Positions 7,258 to 17,036 of a stretch of 64,000 nucleotides of DNA are shown here, one piece after another. Source of the DNA: Sphingopyxis sp. (GTDB lineage: Bacteria > Pseudomonadota > Alphaproteobacteria > Sphingomonadales > Sphingomonadaceae). Both the position numbers and the translations under genes were made by a program. Below the pieces are notes generated by a model. That model was not told where the DNA came from, searched no databases, and saw only the letters and a list, made by a program, of their open reading frames with translations. Every line of letters begins with the position of its first letter. Position 1 is the stretch's first letter. The stretch covers positions 1 to 64,000 of the forward strand of contig JAGHZY010000020.1 of the NCBI GenBank assembly GCA_017745175.1, written 5' to 3'.

Positions 7258-9801
7258 GCGCAGTTCGACTTCGAAGACTTCGAGGTGGTCGCCCGCCTTG
7301 ATGTCGTTCGTATCCGCCAGCACGACACCGCATTCGAGGCCCGCGCGCACTTCGGCGACATCGTCCTTGAAACGGCGGAGCGACGCGATCGTCGTGGCCG
7401 AAATGATGACGTCGTCGCGCGTGAGGCGCGCGTGGAGCCCCTTGCGGATGGCGCCTTCGAGCACGAGCAGACCCGCGGCCTTGTCGCGCTTGCCGGCGGG
7501 GAAGACATCCTTGACCTCGGCGCGGCCGACGACATTTTCGATGCGCTCCGGACCCAGCTCGCCCGCCATCTCCTTCGCCACGTCGGCGGTCAGGTGATAG
7601 ATGACGTCATAATACATGAAGCGCACTTTTTCGCGGGCTGCGATCTCGCGCGCCTTGGCGTTCGGACGGACGTTGAAGCCGATGATCGGCGCGCCGGTCG
7701 AGGCCGCGCGCGTCACGTCGCTTTCGGTGATCGCACCGGCGCCCGACAGGAGCACGCGCACGCGGATCTCGTCGGTCGACAGCTTGTTCAGCGCGTTGAC
7801 GATCGCCTCGACGCTGCCCTGCACATCGCCTTTGACGATGACCGGATATTCAATGACGTTCGCCTTGTCGGCGAGCGCCGAGAACATGCCTTCGAGGCTG
7901 ACCGGCGCCTGTTCGGTGCGCTTGCGGGTCGCCTGTTCCTGGCGATAAGCCGCGACCTCGCGGGCGCGCGCCTCATTCTCGACGACGGTGAGCGTGTCGC
8001 CCGCCATCGGAACCCCGCCCAGACCGAGCACCTCGACCGGCATCGACGGCGTCGCCTGCTTGATCTGCTTGCCATGATCGTCGACGAGCGCACGGACACG
8101 GCCGCTTTCGGCGCCGCAGACGAAGATGTCGCCGACCTTCAGCGTCCCGCGGCGAACGAGGATCGTCGCGACGGGGCCGCGGCCCTTGTCGAGCTTCGCC
8201 TCGATCACCGTGCCTTCGGCGGCGCGGTCGGGGTTCGCCTTGAGTTCCATGATCTCGGCCTGCACCGCGATCGCGTCGAGCAATTTGTCGAGACCGGTCT
8301 TCTTGAGCGCCGACACTTCGACATTCTGCACGTCGCCGCCCATTTCCTCGACCACCAGCTCGTGGCTCAGCAGGCGTTCGCGGACGCGCTGCGGATTGGC
8401 GCCTTCCTTGTCGATCTTGTTGATCGCGACGATGATCGGCACGCCGGCCGCCTTCGCATGGTTGATCGCCTCGATCGACTGCGGCTTCAGCCCGTCGTCG
8501 GCGGCGACCACGAGGATGACGATGTCAGTGACGTTCGCACCGCGCTGGCGCATCTCGGTAAAGGCTTCGTGGCCCGGCGTATCGAGGAAGGTGATGACGC
8601 TGCCGTCCTTCGCCTTCACCTGATAGGCGCCGATATGCTGGGTGATGCCGCCGGCTTCGCCCGCCTGCACATTCGCGCCGCGCAGCGCGTCGAGCAGGCT
8701 GGTCTTGCCATGATCGACGTGACCCATGATCGTCACGACCGGCGCACGCGGCTTCAATGCCGCCGCGTCGTCGACATCCTCGTCGTGACGGATGTCGATG
8801 TCGCCTTCGCTGACGCGCTTGATCTCGTGCCCGAACTCGGTGACGAGCAGTTCGGCGGTGTCCTGGTCGATCGCCTGGTTGATCGTGACCGGCATGCCCA
8901 TCTTGAACAGCGCCTTGACGAGGTCGCTGCCCTTTTCGGCCATGCGGTTCGCGAGTTCCTGCACCGTGATGCTCTCGGGCACGACGACTTCGCGGATTTG
9001 CTTTTCGCGCGGACCCGACGAGGCGGTGTGCGAACGCTTTTCCTTCTCGCGGGCGCGCTTCAGCGCCGCGAGGCTGCGCGCACGCGCACCTTCATCCTCG
9101 TTGAGCGCGCGCGTTACGGTCAGCTTGCCCGACTGGCGGCGATTGTCGGTGCCGCGGTTCGCCTTGGGCTCCGGACGCTTGGGCTCGGGGCGCTTCGGCG
9201 CCTCGACCGGCGTGAAGCGGCGCGGTGCCGGAGCGGCGGTGCCGGCGGTCGTCGCCGGGCGCGGCGCAGCGGCGGCCGCCTGCGGCGCGGCGGCAGCGGC
9301 AGCGGCAGCGGCGGGTACTTCCGCAGCGGGCTCGGATGCGGCCGGTGCGGGTGCGGGTTCGGCTGCCTTGGCGGCGGCCTGTTCCTGACGCGCTTCGGCG
9401 CGGGCCTTTTCTTCCTCGGCGGCGCGCGCGCGCGCGGCTTCATCGCGGCGGCGGTTTTCCTCGAGCGAGGCCATACGCGCTTCCTCGGCCTCGCGCAGCA
9501 ACTGCGCCTGACGCTCCTGGCGCGTCATCAGGCTGTCGGCAGCGGGCTTCGGCGCGACAGGCTTCGGAGCCGGTACAGGCGCGGGGGCGGGGGCGGGTGC
9601 CGGGGCGGCCTCGATCTCTTCGACCTCGGGTGCCGGGGCGGCTTCGCCCGGACGGCCCAGCACGCGGCGGCGCTTCACCTCGACCACCACCGTATTGCGG
9701 CGGCCGTGGCTGAATTGCTGCTGTACCTGTCCGGCCTCGACCGTCCGCTTCAGCCCGAGCGGCTTGCGGCTAAGGGTCGGCTTGTCCTGTTCGTCACTCA
9801 T
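7243..9801 (-). CDS. infB: Translation initiation factor IF-2
   Basis: IF-2 is the GTPase that brings initiator tRNA to the ribosome. The 852-residue protein has an N-terminal IF2 segment, then an Ala/Pro/Glu-rich linker to about residue 240, with dense alanine runs and charged coiled-coil-like stretches. A second IF2_N segment follows, and then the G domain from about residue 353: [17 protein letters not shown] (G1), DTPGHEAF (G3), NKIDK (G4). Domains II to IV follow, ending LRERTL. It lies between the ylxR-type gene and DUF1697. Both neighbour spacing and order fit the rimP-nusA-ylxR-infB operon. Confidence 0.98.
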   Translation of the reverse strand: MSDEQDKPTLSRKPLGLKRTVEAGQVQQQFSHGRRNTVVVEVKRRRVLGRPGEAAPAPEVEEIEAAPAPAPAPAPVPAPKPVAPKPAADSLMTRQERQAQLLREAEEARMASLEENRRRDEAARARAAEEEKARAEARQEQAAAKAAEPAPAPAASEPAAEVPAAAAAAAAAPQAAAAAPRPATTAGTAAPAPRRFTPVEAPKRPEPKRPEPKANRGTDNRRQSGKLTVTRALNEDEGARARSLAALKRAREKEKRSHTASSGPREKQIREVVVPESITVQELANRMAEKGSDLVKALFKMGMPVTINQAIDQDTAELLVTEFGHEIKRVSEGDIDIRHDEDVDDAAALKPRAPVVTIMGHVDHGKTSLLDALRGANVQAGEAGGITQHIGAYQVKAKDGSVITFLDTPGHEAFTEMRQRGANVTDIVILVVAADDGLKPQSIEAINHAKAAGVPIIVAINKIDKEGANPQRVRERLLSHELVVEEMGGDVQNVEVSALKKTGLDKLLDAIAVQAEIMELKANPDRAAEGTVIEAKLDKGRGPVATILVRRGTLKVGDIFVCGAESGRVRALVDDHGKQIKQATPSMPVEVLGLGGVPMAGDTLTVVENEARAREVAAYRQEQATRKRTEQAPVSLEGMFSALADKANVIEYPVIVKGDVQGSVEAIVNALNKLSTDEIRVRVLLSGAGAITESDVTRAASTGAPIIGFNVRPNAKAREIAAREKVRFMYYDVIYHLTADVAKEMAGELGPERIENVVGRAEVKDVFPAGKRDKAAGLLVLEGAIRKGLHARLTRDDVIISATTIASLRRFKDDVAEVRAGLECGVVLADTNDIKAGDHLEVFEVELRERTL

Positions 9802-9818
9802 CGAAAACCATCATTCCT

Positions 9819-10601
9819 TCAAAACGCGTCCGAAGCGGCGGAAGCCGCGGACGTATCCCCTGTTCCCGCATCGCGGGAATCCGTGCCCCCCGCGGAGCGG
9901 GAGTCGCCTAATGAAACGCGATTGGCCGCGTCCCTACTCCATCCGGTAAAAAACTGCCAGCGGCTCAAATGCGCCAGCACCCGGTCGGCGGCGCGGGCGT
10001 CGACAATCGCCAGATGCACCGCATTCTCACGCCCCAATGCCATAGATAGGGACTGCCGGTCCACCGGCAAGATCATCCCTTCGCGGCCCGAGCCCTCGTC
10101 ATCCTCGCCGACACGCCACGCCTGTGCCAGCTTCTTGCGGCCATCCTCGCCCGCGTCGCTCGTGTGGAGGAGCAGGCGGACCTGCCCGCGGCGTGCCGCC
10201 TGCTCGATCCTGTCGTTGCCGCTGAGCAGCGTGCCCGCGCGCGATTCAAGCCCGAGCCGGTCGAGCGTCGCGCGGCGTAGCTGCACCTCGATCCGCTCGC
10301 CCAGATCGTCGGGGATGGTGAAATTGCCTTCGTGCAGCGCGCGCGCGAGCCCGCCCTTGAGCTTGCCTTTCGCCTGCGCGGTTTCGAGGTCGGCGCGATT
10401 TACGCCGATCCACGCGCCGCGCCCCGGCGCCTTGCCATGGACGTCGGGGGCGATGCTGCCGTCGGGGCCAAGCGCGAGGCGCACGAGCTGCTCCGCCGGC
10501 GAAACCTCACCGGTTACGACGCAGCGCCGCTCGGGCACATGCTGGCCGCGCCCCTTTGCGCGGTCGGTTTCGGTCAGCTGATCATTGCGCGGGGTCCGCA
10601 T
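9819..10601 (-). CDS. YlxR (DUF448) domain protein with L7Ae-like C-terminal domain
   Basis: YlxR-type proteins are small nucleic-acid-binding proteins encoded between nusA and infB. Residues about 20 to 100 form the YlxR domain with ERRCVVTGE and GRGAWIGVNR. From about residue 115 the protein continues into an L7Ae/eL8-like domain (LGLESRAGTLLSGNDRIEQA, VRLLLHTSDAGEDG), an arrangement common in alphaproteobacteria. A low-complexity Ser/Asp/Ala tail ends the 260-residue chain. It overlaps the end of nusA by 20 bases, implying coupled translation. The exact cellular role is not established; a nucleoid or RNA-related role is reported for some homologues. Confidence 0.9.
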   Translation of the reverse strand: MRTPRNDQLTETDRAKGRGQHVPERRCVVTGEVSPAEQLVRLALGPDGSIAPDVHGKAPGRGAWIGVNRADLETAQAKGKLKGGLARALHEGNFTIPDDLGERIEVQLRRATLDRLGLESRAGTLLSGNDRIEQAARRGQVRLLLHTSDAGEDGRKKLAQAWRVGEDDEGSGREGMILPVDRQSLSMALGRENAVHLAIVDARAADRVLAHLSRWQFFTGWSRDAANRVSLGDSRSAGGTDSRDAGTGDTSAASAASDAF

Positions 10602-12204
10602 CGGCGGCCTCCCCGGTTGCCGGCCCGTTCGACTCCTCGTCGTCGAACCAGTGCGCGCGTGCCGCCATGATGATCTCGTTGCCCTGTTCTTCGCTCAGGC
10701 CATATTCGCCGAGCACGCCGCCCTTGTCCTCGGCACGCTCGCTGCGTGCCGGGCCGCGGCGGTTGTCGGTGCGCTTCTTCGCGATCAGCTCGTCGGTCGC
10801 GAGGTCGGCGAGATCGTCGAGCGTCTTGATCCCGGCCTTGCCGAGCACGACGAGCATCGCTTCGGTCAGGTGCGGAATCCCGGCGAGATCGTCCTCGACG
10901 CCCAGCGCGCGACGCTCCTGACGCGAGGCTTCCTCGCGGCGTTCGAGCCCTTCGGCGGCGCGGCTCTGCAGCTCCTGCGCCAGTTCCTCGTCGAAACCCT
11001 CGATGCTCGCGAGCTCGTCGAGCGGCACATAGGCGACTTCCTCGAGTTCGCCGAAACCTTCGGCGACAAGGAGCTGCGCGAGCGTTTCGTCGACGTCGAG
11101 TTCTTCCTGGAACATCGTCGAGCGTTCGACGAATTCGCGCTGACGCTTCTCGCTGGCGTCGGCCTCGGTCATGATGTCGATCTGGCTGCCGGTCAGCTGG
11201 CTGGCGAGACGGACATTCTGGCCGCGACGGCCGATGGCGAGGCTGAGCTGGTCATCGGGAACGACGACCTCGATGCGGCTGTCATCCTCGTCGATCACGA
11301 CGCGCTGGACCGTCGCGGGCTGAAGCGCGTTGACGACGAAGGTCGCGGTATCTTCGGACCAGGGGATGATGTCGATCTTTTCGCCCTGCATTTCCTGGAC
11401 CACCGCCTGCACGCGGCTGCCCTTCATGCCCACGCACGCGCCGACGGGATCGATCGAGCCGTCGTAGCTGATCACGCCGATCTTGGCGCGCGAACCCGGG
11501 TCGCGGGCGGCGGCCTTGATCTCGATGATACCGTCGTAGATTTCGGGCACTTCCTGCGCGAACAGCTTCTTCATGAAGTCGGGGTGTGCGCGGCTGAGGA
11601 AAATCTGCGGCCCGCGGTTCTCGCGGCGCACCGACAGGATCAGCGCGCGGACGCGGTCGCCGACGCGCATCAGTTCGCGCGGGATCTGCTGGTCGCGGCG
11701 GATCACGCCCTCGGCGCGGCCGAGGTTGACGACGACATGGCCGAACTCGACCGACTTGACGACGCCGGTGATGATCTCGCCCGCGCGGTCCTTGAACTCT
11801 TCATACTGGCGCTCGCGGTCGGCTTCGCGGACCTTCTGGAAGATCACCTGCTTCGCCGACTGCGCGTCGATGCGGCCAAGGTCGACCGCGGGCAGCGGAT
11901 CGACGATGAAATCGCCGAGCTGGGCGTCCTTCTGCAGCTTCTGGCCGGCAGCGAGGTCGACCTGCTTGAAATAATCCTCGACCTGCTCGACGACCTCGAC
12001 GACGCGCCACAAACGCAGGTCACCGGTCTGCGCGTCGAGCTTCGCACGAATGTCGTTCTCGGCGCCGTAACGCGCGCGCGCAGCGCGCTGGATCGCTTCC
12101 TCGATGGCCTCGATGACGATGGCCTTGTCGATCATCTTCTCGCTGGCGACGCTGTTGGCAATCGCGAGCAGCTCGGCCTTGTTGGCGGAAATGGCAGTGG
12201 CCAT
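10582..12204 (-). CDS. nusA: Transcription termination/antitermination factor NusA
   Basis: NusA binds RNA polymerase and nascent RNA and modulates pausing, termination and antitermination. The 540-residue protein has the N-terminal polymerase-binding domain (AIEEAIQRAARARYGAE), an S1 domain around residues 135 to 200, two KH domains (GACVGMKGSRVQAVVQEM; LSLAIGRRGQNVRLAS) to about residue 350, then an acidic helical region and C-terminal helix-hairpin-helix repeats (LVVLGKAGIKTLDDLADL). The start overlaps the rimP stop by one base (TGATG). Its length and order are typical of alphaproteobacteria. Confidence 0.98.
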   Translation of the reverse strand: MATAISANKAELLAIANSVASEKMIDKAIVIEAIEEAIQRAARARYGAENDIRAKLDAQTGDLRLWRVVEVVEQVEDYFKQVDLAAGQKLQKDAQLGDFIVDPLPAVDLGRIDAQSAKQVIFQKVREADRERQYEEFKDRAGEIITGVVKSVEFGHVVVNLGRAEGVIRRDQQIPRELMRVGDRVRALILSVRRENRGPQIFLSRAHPDFMKKLFAQEVPEIYDGIIEIKAAARDPGSRAKIGVISYDGSIDPVGACVGMKGSRVQAVVQEMQGEKIDIIPWSEDTATFVVNALQPATVQRVVIDEDDSRIEVVVPDDQLSLAIGRRGQNVRLASQLTGSQIDIMTEADASEKRQREFVERSTMFQEELDVDETLAQLLVAEGFGELEEVAYVPLDELASIEGFDEELAQELQSRAAEGLERREEASRQERRALGVEDDLAGIPHLTEAMLVVLGKAGIKTLDDLADLATDELIAKKRTDNRRGPARSERAEDKGGVLGEYGLSEEQGNEIIMAARAHWFDDEESNGPATGEAADADPAQ

Positions 12205-12749
12205 CAGTCCTGTCCTTCTTCTTCCATTTCGTCGGCGCCCTCGATCGAGAGCGGAACGGTTGCGGCAATCAATTTGTCGGTGAGAACGAGCTTCGCCGTG
12301 TCGATCGCGTCGAACGGCAGCTTGTGCTCAACACCCTCTTTATCCGAAATCGTGACGACATCGCCGTCGATGCCGACGAGTTCGCCGTTGAAACGCTGGC
12401 GCCCGTCGCGCTTTTCCCTGAGCGCCACCTTCGCCTCATGCCCCGCCCAGTCGGCGAAGTCGGCACGGCGCGTCAGCGGCCGGTCGATGCCGGGCGACGA
12501 GACTTCGAGCCGGTACGCGACGTCGATCGGGTCCTTGCCCGCTTCCTCGAGCGCATCAAGCCGGTCCGAGATGCGGCGCGACAGATCGGCGCAATCCTCG
12601 ATCGTCAGCTGGCGCGTGTCGGGCCGCTCGGCCATCACCTGCAGCGTCGGATCGCTGTCGCCGCCGAAAAAGGCGACGCGCACGAGCGCAAGGCCCATCG
12701 CCTCGGCTTCGGGCGCGATGATCGCATTGAGGACGTCGAAATCGACCAA
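12204..12749 (-). CDS. rimP: Ribosome maturation factor RimP
   Basis: RimP assists 30S subunit assembly. The 181-residue protein has the RimP N-terminal domain (ALVRVAFFGGDSDPTLQVMAE, DCADLSRRISDRLD, YRLEVSSPGIDRPLTRRADF) and the C-terminal SH3-like domain (FNGELVGIDGDVVTISD), ending in an acidic tail. It is first in the rimP-nusA-ylxR-infB set, so the operon promoter should lie in the 12750-12966 gap. No ATG fits the N terminus; a TTG at 12749 preceded by GGAA nine bases upstream is the best start. The acidic end overlaps the nusA start. Confidence 0.93.
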   Translation of the reverse strand: MVDFDVLNAIIAPEAEAMGLALVRVAFFGGDSDPTLQVMAERPDTRQLTIEDCADLSRRISDRLDALEEAGKDPIDVAYRLEVSSPGIDRPLTRRADFADWAGHEAKVALREKRDGRQRFNGELVGIDGDVVTISDKEGVEHKLPFDAIDTAKLVLTDKLIAATVPLSIEGADEMEEEGQD

Positions 12750-12966
12750 GCTATGTTTCCAATCCGGATGACCGGAAAACCATGCGGATACAGCCGCCGC
12801 GGCCCGCGGCCCCGACGTCCCAACTGGCTAACCATGTCAAGAAGTAGGCCGCATATAGGCCTGGTGCAGTGAGTCGGCAAGGGGGAATGGGCGCGGAGGC
12901 AATCGACCGCCTTCGCGCGGCCGCCGAAAAAGGCTATGAGCGCGGCATGCTGCGCCGGAGATCGCC

Positions 12967-13455
12967 ATGGCCGATAGTTTGATCACCGCCCTCCTCTGGT
13001 TCTCGGTCGTCGCGTGCGGCCTGCTCGCGGGGCTCTATTTCGCCTTCTCGGCCTTCGCGATGACCGCTTTCGCGCGCATCGGGGCTTCCGCGGGCGTCGC
13101 GGCGATGAACAGCATCAACCGCGTCATCCGGCGCTCGCTGTTCATGCCGCTGTTCGTCGGGTCGAGCCTTTCGAGCCTCGCGCTCGCGATTATCGGCGCG
13201 CTGTACCCGGGCGAGCGGGGCGCCTGTGCGGCCCTGGCCGGGGGCGCAATCTATTTCATCGGCATGTTCGTCGTGACGATGGGCTTCAACGTTCCGCGCA
13301 ACAATGCGCTCGACGCCAGCGACCCGGCGACCGCCGCGGGACAGGCGCTCTGGGCGCGCTACGTCAAGGAATGGACGGGCTGGAACCACGTCCGCACGCT
13401 CGCCTCGACCGTGGCACTGATCCTGTTCGTCATCGCCCTCATCCAACGCGCCTGA
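12967..13455 (+). CDS. DUF1772 family membrane protein
   Basis: The 162-residue protein has about four hydrophobic segments: residues 5 to 30, 55 to 75, 80 to 105 and 140 to 160. It shows the DUF1772 pattern, with FSAFAMTAFARI after the first helix, AAMNSINRVIRRSLFMPLF, and FNVPRNNALDA followed by WARYVKEWTGWNHVRTLAS. It is expected in the inner membrane. No function is established; some relatives are called anthrone-oxygenase-like. It is divergent from rimP and stands before the wall hydrolase gene on the same strand. Confidence 0.85.
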   Translation: MADSLITALLWFSVVACGLLAGLYFAFSAFAMTAFARIGASAGVAAMNSINRVIRRSLFMPLFVGSSLSSLALAIIGALYPGERGACAALAGGAIYFIGMFVVTMGFNVPRNNALDASDPATAAGQALWARYVKEWTGWNHVRTLASTVALILFVIALIQRA

Positions 13456-13552
13456 CGTGGGTGAAACATTTTATTGGCAATTCAGCGTATAAGGCGGAAT
13501 GGGCCGTTCCGCGCGAATCGCGCGCGGGGCGCCGACGGAACCCGATGCACGC

Positions 13553-14683
13553 ATGAAGCCCGAACTGTCCCTGACCGCCCGCTCGACGTGGCGCGATCCC
13601 GTGCCGCAAAAACCGGCGGGGCCGGGGCGTGCCTTCTGGGCGGCGATCGTCGCGGTGGTCGCGGTCGCCTGCCTCGCGTTCCTGCTGTCGAGCGGACAGT
13701 TCCGGGCTCCTGCCTTCTTCGGGCCGTACAGCGTCTCGGTGCCGCTCGACTTCAAGGCCTATGACCCCGCGCGCTGGGCGATCATGAACGCCGGGGATTA
13801 TGAGGCGGCGCTGAAGATCGACCCGACGCTGCCCGATCCCGACAGCGTCGGCTATGGCGACGCGGCGGCGCTACCCCCCGCCGACCCCGCGCTGCTCCGC
13901 GAAGAGGCCTTTGTCGGCCCACCCGCAAAACCCTATGTCTTTCGCGGTGTCACGGCGCTCGACCGCGAACGCGCGCATTACTGCCTCACCGCCGCCATCT
14001 ATTACGAGGCCGCGTCCGAGAGCGACGACGGGATGCGCGGCGTCGCGCAGACGGTGATCAACCGCGTGCGCCATCCGAGCTTTCCCAACACCGTGTGCGG
14101 CGTCGTCTTCCAGGGATCGCAACGCGCGGGCGTGTGCCAGTTCACCTTCAGCTGCGACGGCGCAATGGCGCGGGCGCCCGAACGGCGGAACTGGCTGCGC
14201 GCCAGCCGCATCGCTTCGGCCGCGCTCGGCGGCTATGTCTTCCCCAGGGTCGGGCTCGCGACGCATTATCATACGCAGGCGATCTGGCCGCGCTGGGGGA
14301 AAAGCCTCGTCATGACCAATATCGTCGGCGCGCATATCTTTCACCGCTGGCGCGGCCGCTGGGGCATGCCCGACGCGTTCCGCGCGCCCTATCCTGGCCG
14401 CGAGCCCGTGCCCGGCCCCTATCTGCCGCTCGCGCAGCAGCTTGCGATCCTGAAGGGCCAGGGCGTTGCGCCCGGCGCCGGCCCCCTGCCCGCGCTGACC
14501 GGTCCCGCCGCGCCGCTGCCCGATGCCGCTCCGGCGCCGCTCCCCGGTGCGATGACGCCCGCGGTGCCCGCCGCGCAGCCGCCGGCGGCGGCCCCGACGG
14601 TGCCGGCCTACACCGATCCGCGGCTGAACCAGTCCGGCCAGATTCGCGAGGAGTTCCGCAAAAGCGGGGAATGGAAAGGCTGA
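13553..14683 (+). CDS. SleB-like cell wall hydrolase (Hydrolase_2)
   Basis: The SleB/Hydrolase_2 family cleaves peptidoglycan glycan strands. The 376-residue product has a short cytoplasmic stretch, one transmembrane helix at about residues 28 to 48, then a periplasmic part with the Hydrolase_2 domain: CLTAAIYYEAASESDDGMRG, with the expected catalytic Glu in YYEAASE, then GVAQTVINRVRHPSFP and VCQFTFSCDG. The last 110 residues are Pro/Ala-rich, like a wall-spanning linker. An alternative ATG 18 codons upstream (13499) is possible; 13553 is preferred because the extra stretch is only an arginine-rich leader and its GGCGG sits too close to the codon. Confidence 0.85.
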   Translation: MKPELSLTARSTWRDPVPQKPAGPGRAFWAAIVAVVAVACLAFLLSSGQFRAPAFFGPYSVSVPLDFKAYDPARWAIMNAGDYEAALKIDPTLPDPDSVGYGDAAALPPADPALLREEAFVGPPAKPYVFRGVTALDRERAHYCLTAAIYYEAASESDDGMRGVAQTVINRVRHPSFPNTVCGVVFQGSQRAGVCQFTFSCDGAMARAPERRNWLRASRIASAALGGYVFPRVGLATHYHTQAIWPRWGKSLVMTNIVGAHIFHRWRGRWGMPDAFRAPYPGREPVPGPYLPLAQQLAILKGQGVAPGAGPLPALTGPAAPLPDAAPAPLPGAMTPAVPAAQPPAAAPTVPAYTDPRLNQSGQIREEFRKSGEWKG

Positions 14684-14724
14684 GATTTTCGGCCTAGGCT
14701 GCCCCGTTTTCACGGGAGGCCAAC

Positions 14725-15111
14725 ATGGGACATGTCAAGGGCATCGGCGGATTGTTCTTTCGCGCGCGCGACCCCGAGGCGCTGAGCGCCTGGTATCGCG
14801 AGCGGCTCGGCGTCGGCGGCGGATGCAGCGCCGACGACAGCGTGCCGCCCAATCAATGGGTCTGGAATGTCACCGCCGGACCGCTGGTCTTTTCGCCTTT
14901 CAAGGCCGACACCGACTATTTCGCCGCCGACCGCCAGTTTATGCTCAACCTGCGCGTCGACGATCTCGACGCCGTGCTCGCGCCGTTTCGCGAGGCGGGC
15001 GACGCGATCATCACCAAGGACGAATGGGACGATCCGGCAGTCGGGCGCTTCGCGCGCGTGCACGATCCCGAGGGCAATCCGATCGAATTGTGGGAACCGC
15101 CGAAAGGCTGA
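14725..15111 (+). CDS. VOC family (glyoxalase-like) protein
   Basis: The 128-residue protein has the paired beta-alpha-beta-beta-beta units of the vicinal oxygen chelate fold: GIGGLFFRARDPEALSAWY at the start, and FMLNLRVDDLDAVLAPFREA with HDPEGNPIELWEPP at the end. The HDPEGN and IELWE signature is typical; the Glu of IELWE is a usual metal ligand. Substrates range over glyoxals, antibiotics and dioxygenase substrates and cannot be predicted here. It converges on the HerA-type gene, with a large hairpin between them. Confidence 0.85.
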   Translation: MGHVKGIGGLFFRARDPEALSAWYRERLGVGGGCSADDSVPPNQWVWNVTAGPLVFSPFKADTDYFAADRQFMLNLRVDDLDAVLAPFREAGDAIITKDEWDDPAVGRFARVHDPEGNPIELWEPPKG

Positions 15112-15137
15112 TATTCTTGCCTGGCCAACGCCAGACG

Positions 15138-15216
15138 CGGCACCGGCCCGCTCCCCCGCCAGGCCTCCCCGCATAGTATTCTATGGGAAGCCGGGCGGGG
15201 GAGCGGGCCAGTGCCG
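15138..15216. repeat. Long imperfect palindrome between convergent genes
   Basis: The outer arms (starting CGGCACCGGCCCGCTCCCCC at 15138 and ending AGTGCCG at 15216) pair over 23 bases with one wobble, and the inner part also pairs partly around a TATT centre. Between the VOC and HerA-type stops, it is a good candidate for a bidirectional terminator or a mobile palindromic unit. Confidence 0.7.
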
Positions 15217-15239
15217 TCTTCGCCGTCAGGCGAAGAAAA

Positions 15240-16952
15240 TCAGCGCCCCTGACTGCGCCAGCGCTTGACGACGCGTTCGAGGATTTCGACCTCGCCGCCG
15301 GTTTCGCGCCACAATCTGGAAAAGAGCGGATCGCTCGACGCGGGGCGCTTTTCCTCCTCGAGCGTGTCGAGATGGACGCGGATCGGGATCGATACGCCCT
15401 CGCCGCAGATGATGCATTCGCGATTGCGAAGCGCCGGGATCGAGTCGATGAAACCGCGCGCGCCTTCGGGCATCGCCGCCTTGACGAAATGCTGGTCGCG
15501 CTCGTTGTTGAGGCGCATCGAGATGATCGTGCCGCACTGCGAGAGCACGCCTTCGGCGAGGTCGGACGGGCGCTGTGTGATGAGCCCGAGCGACACGCCG
15601 TATTTGCGACCTTCCTTGGCGATCCGTTCGAGGATCTTGCGCACCGCCTGACCGCTGCCGACATCCTTCGACGGGATGTAGCGATGCGCCTCCTCGCACA
15701 CGAGCAGGATCGGGCGCTGCGGTTCGCCGCGCGACCAGATCGCATAGTCGAAGGTCAGGCGCGACAGGACCGCGACGACGACGCCGGTGATGTCCGACGG
15801 CACGCCCGACACGTCGATGATCGAGATCGGCCGGCCGTCCGACGGCAGGCGGAAGATCTTGCCGAGGAAGCCCGCCATCGTGTCGGCGACGAGCATGCCC
15901 GAGAACATGAAATTGTAGCGTGGATCGGCGCGCATTTCCTCGATCTTGCCCTTGATGCGCATGAACGGCGCCGACGAGGTCGCCTTGTCGAGCTTGCCCA
16001 TCTCGTTCTGCAGGATGTTGAGCAGGTCGGAAAGCAGATAGGGGATCGGCGAATCGACGGTGATCTTGGTCATGCCCTCGGCGAGCCGGTTCTTGGTGCG
16101 CGCCTGGAGCAGGCAGCGCGCGAGCACGTCGCAATCGGCCTGGCGGTCGCGGCCCTGCGCGGTGACGAAAACCTCGCAATGTTCCTCGAAGTTCATCAGC
16201 CAATAGGGCATGGCGAGATTGTCGACGTCGAACAGCGCGCCGGTGCCCTTGAAGGCGGCCGAATATTCGCCGTGCGGGTCGATCATCACGATATGACCCT
16301 GCGGCGCGAGCTCGCAGATCTTGTGGAGAATCAGCGCCGCACTCGTCGATTTGCCGGTGCCGGTCGATCCCAGCAGCGCGAAATGCTTGCCAAGCATTGC
16401 GTCGACATAAAGCGAACCGCGAATATCCTTGGTCGGATAGACGGTGCCGATCTCGACGTGCGCGCGTTCGTCGGCGGCGTAGATTTGCTTGAGGTCGTAG
16501 CTGGTCGCGGCATAGCATTGGCTGCCCGGGATCGGGTAGCGCGTCACGCCGCGGCGGAAATTATGGATGCGTCCGGTGATCTTTTCCTCGTCGCCCTCGC
16601 CGAGGAAATCGATCGTCGCGACAATCAGCCCCTCGCCGCGTTCATGCTGTTGCTGGTCGCGAATGCTGGCGAGCAGCCAGGTGTTGCCGACGCGAATCTT
16701 GACCTGTGCACCGACCTGCCCGGCCATCGCGACCGCGGCATCGCTCGACGACGCCAGATTTCCGAGCGCCGCCGAATCGAGCAGGATGCGTGAGGCGGAA
16801 CCCGAAATATCGACGACCTCGCCGATCAGCAGGTCGTCGCGATGAGGATTGGCCGCTTGGGCGACCGATGCCGCGACGCCGCCGCCGGCAAGCCGGACAT
16901 GTTGCGCCGCCGTAATATCCCCGGCGCTGAATCCGCCACCCTGCATGTCCAT
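15240..16952 (-). CDS. HerA-type ATPase (DUF87/HAS-barrel)
   Basis: HerA/FtsK-superfamily ATPases translocate DNA, often with a nuclease such as NurA. The 570-residue protein has an N-terminal beta-rich HAS-barrel-like region, then a P-loop GSTGTGKST at about residue 196, VMIDPHGEYSAAF, and a Walker B-like ILLVCEEAHRYIP. The C-terminal ATPase segments LGLITQRPSDLAEGVLSQC and SMRLNNERDQHFV contain a likely sensor and an arginine finger. Length and motifs fit bacterial HerA homologues found in many alphaproteobacteria without NurA. No nuclease, SIR2 or other defence gene is beside it, so a housekeeping role seems more likely than defence. Confidence 0.88.
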   Translation of the reverse strand: MDMQGGGFSAGDITAAQHVRLAGGGVAASVAQAANPHRDDLLIGEVVDISGSASRILLDSAALGNLASSSDAAVAMAGQVGAQVKIRVGNTWLLASIRDQQQHERGEGLIVATIDFLGEGDEEKITGRIHNFRRGVTRYPIPGSQCYAATSYDLKQIYAADERAHVEIGTVYPTKDIRGSLYVDAMLGKHFALLGSTGTGKSTSAALILHKICELAPQGHIVMIDPHGEYSAAFKGTGALFDVDNLAMPYWLMNFEEHCEVFVTAQGRDRQADCDVLARCLLQARTKNRLAEGMTKITVDSPIPYLLSDLLNILQNEMGKLDKATSSAPFMRIKGKIEEMRADPRYNFMFSGMLVADTMAGFLGKIFRLPSDGRPISIIDVSGVPSDITGVVVAVLSRLTFDYAIWSRGEPQRPILLVCEEAHRYIPSKDVGSGQAVRKILERIAKEGRKYGVSLGLITQRPSDLAEGVLSQCGTIISMRLNNERDQHFVKAAMPEGARGFIDSIPALRNRECIICGEGVSIPIRVHLDTLEEEKRPASSDPLFSRLWRETGGEVEILERVVKRWRSQGR

Positions 16953-17036
16953 CTATCCACCCGCCTCTATGGTCCCCGCTCCGGCTATCGCAGACGAGGG
17001 TAAATAGGCCGTGAACCCGGTGTTAGAAGCTTCGGC

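Noticed and set aside
7285..10581. Very long open frame on the plus strand opposite infB and the ylxR-type gene
   Set aside because: It is an antisense shadow produced by high GC content; codons are arginine/histidine/leucine-rich, and the opposite strand encodes clear IF-2.
15240..16952. HerA-based phage defence island
   Set aside because: Neighbours are a VOC protein and a TSUP pair; no SIR2, nuclease, toxin or reverse transcriptase is seen.
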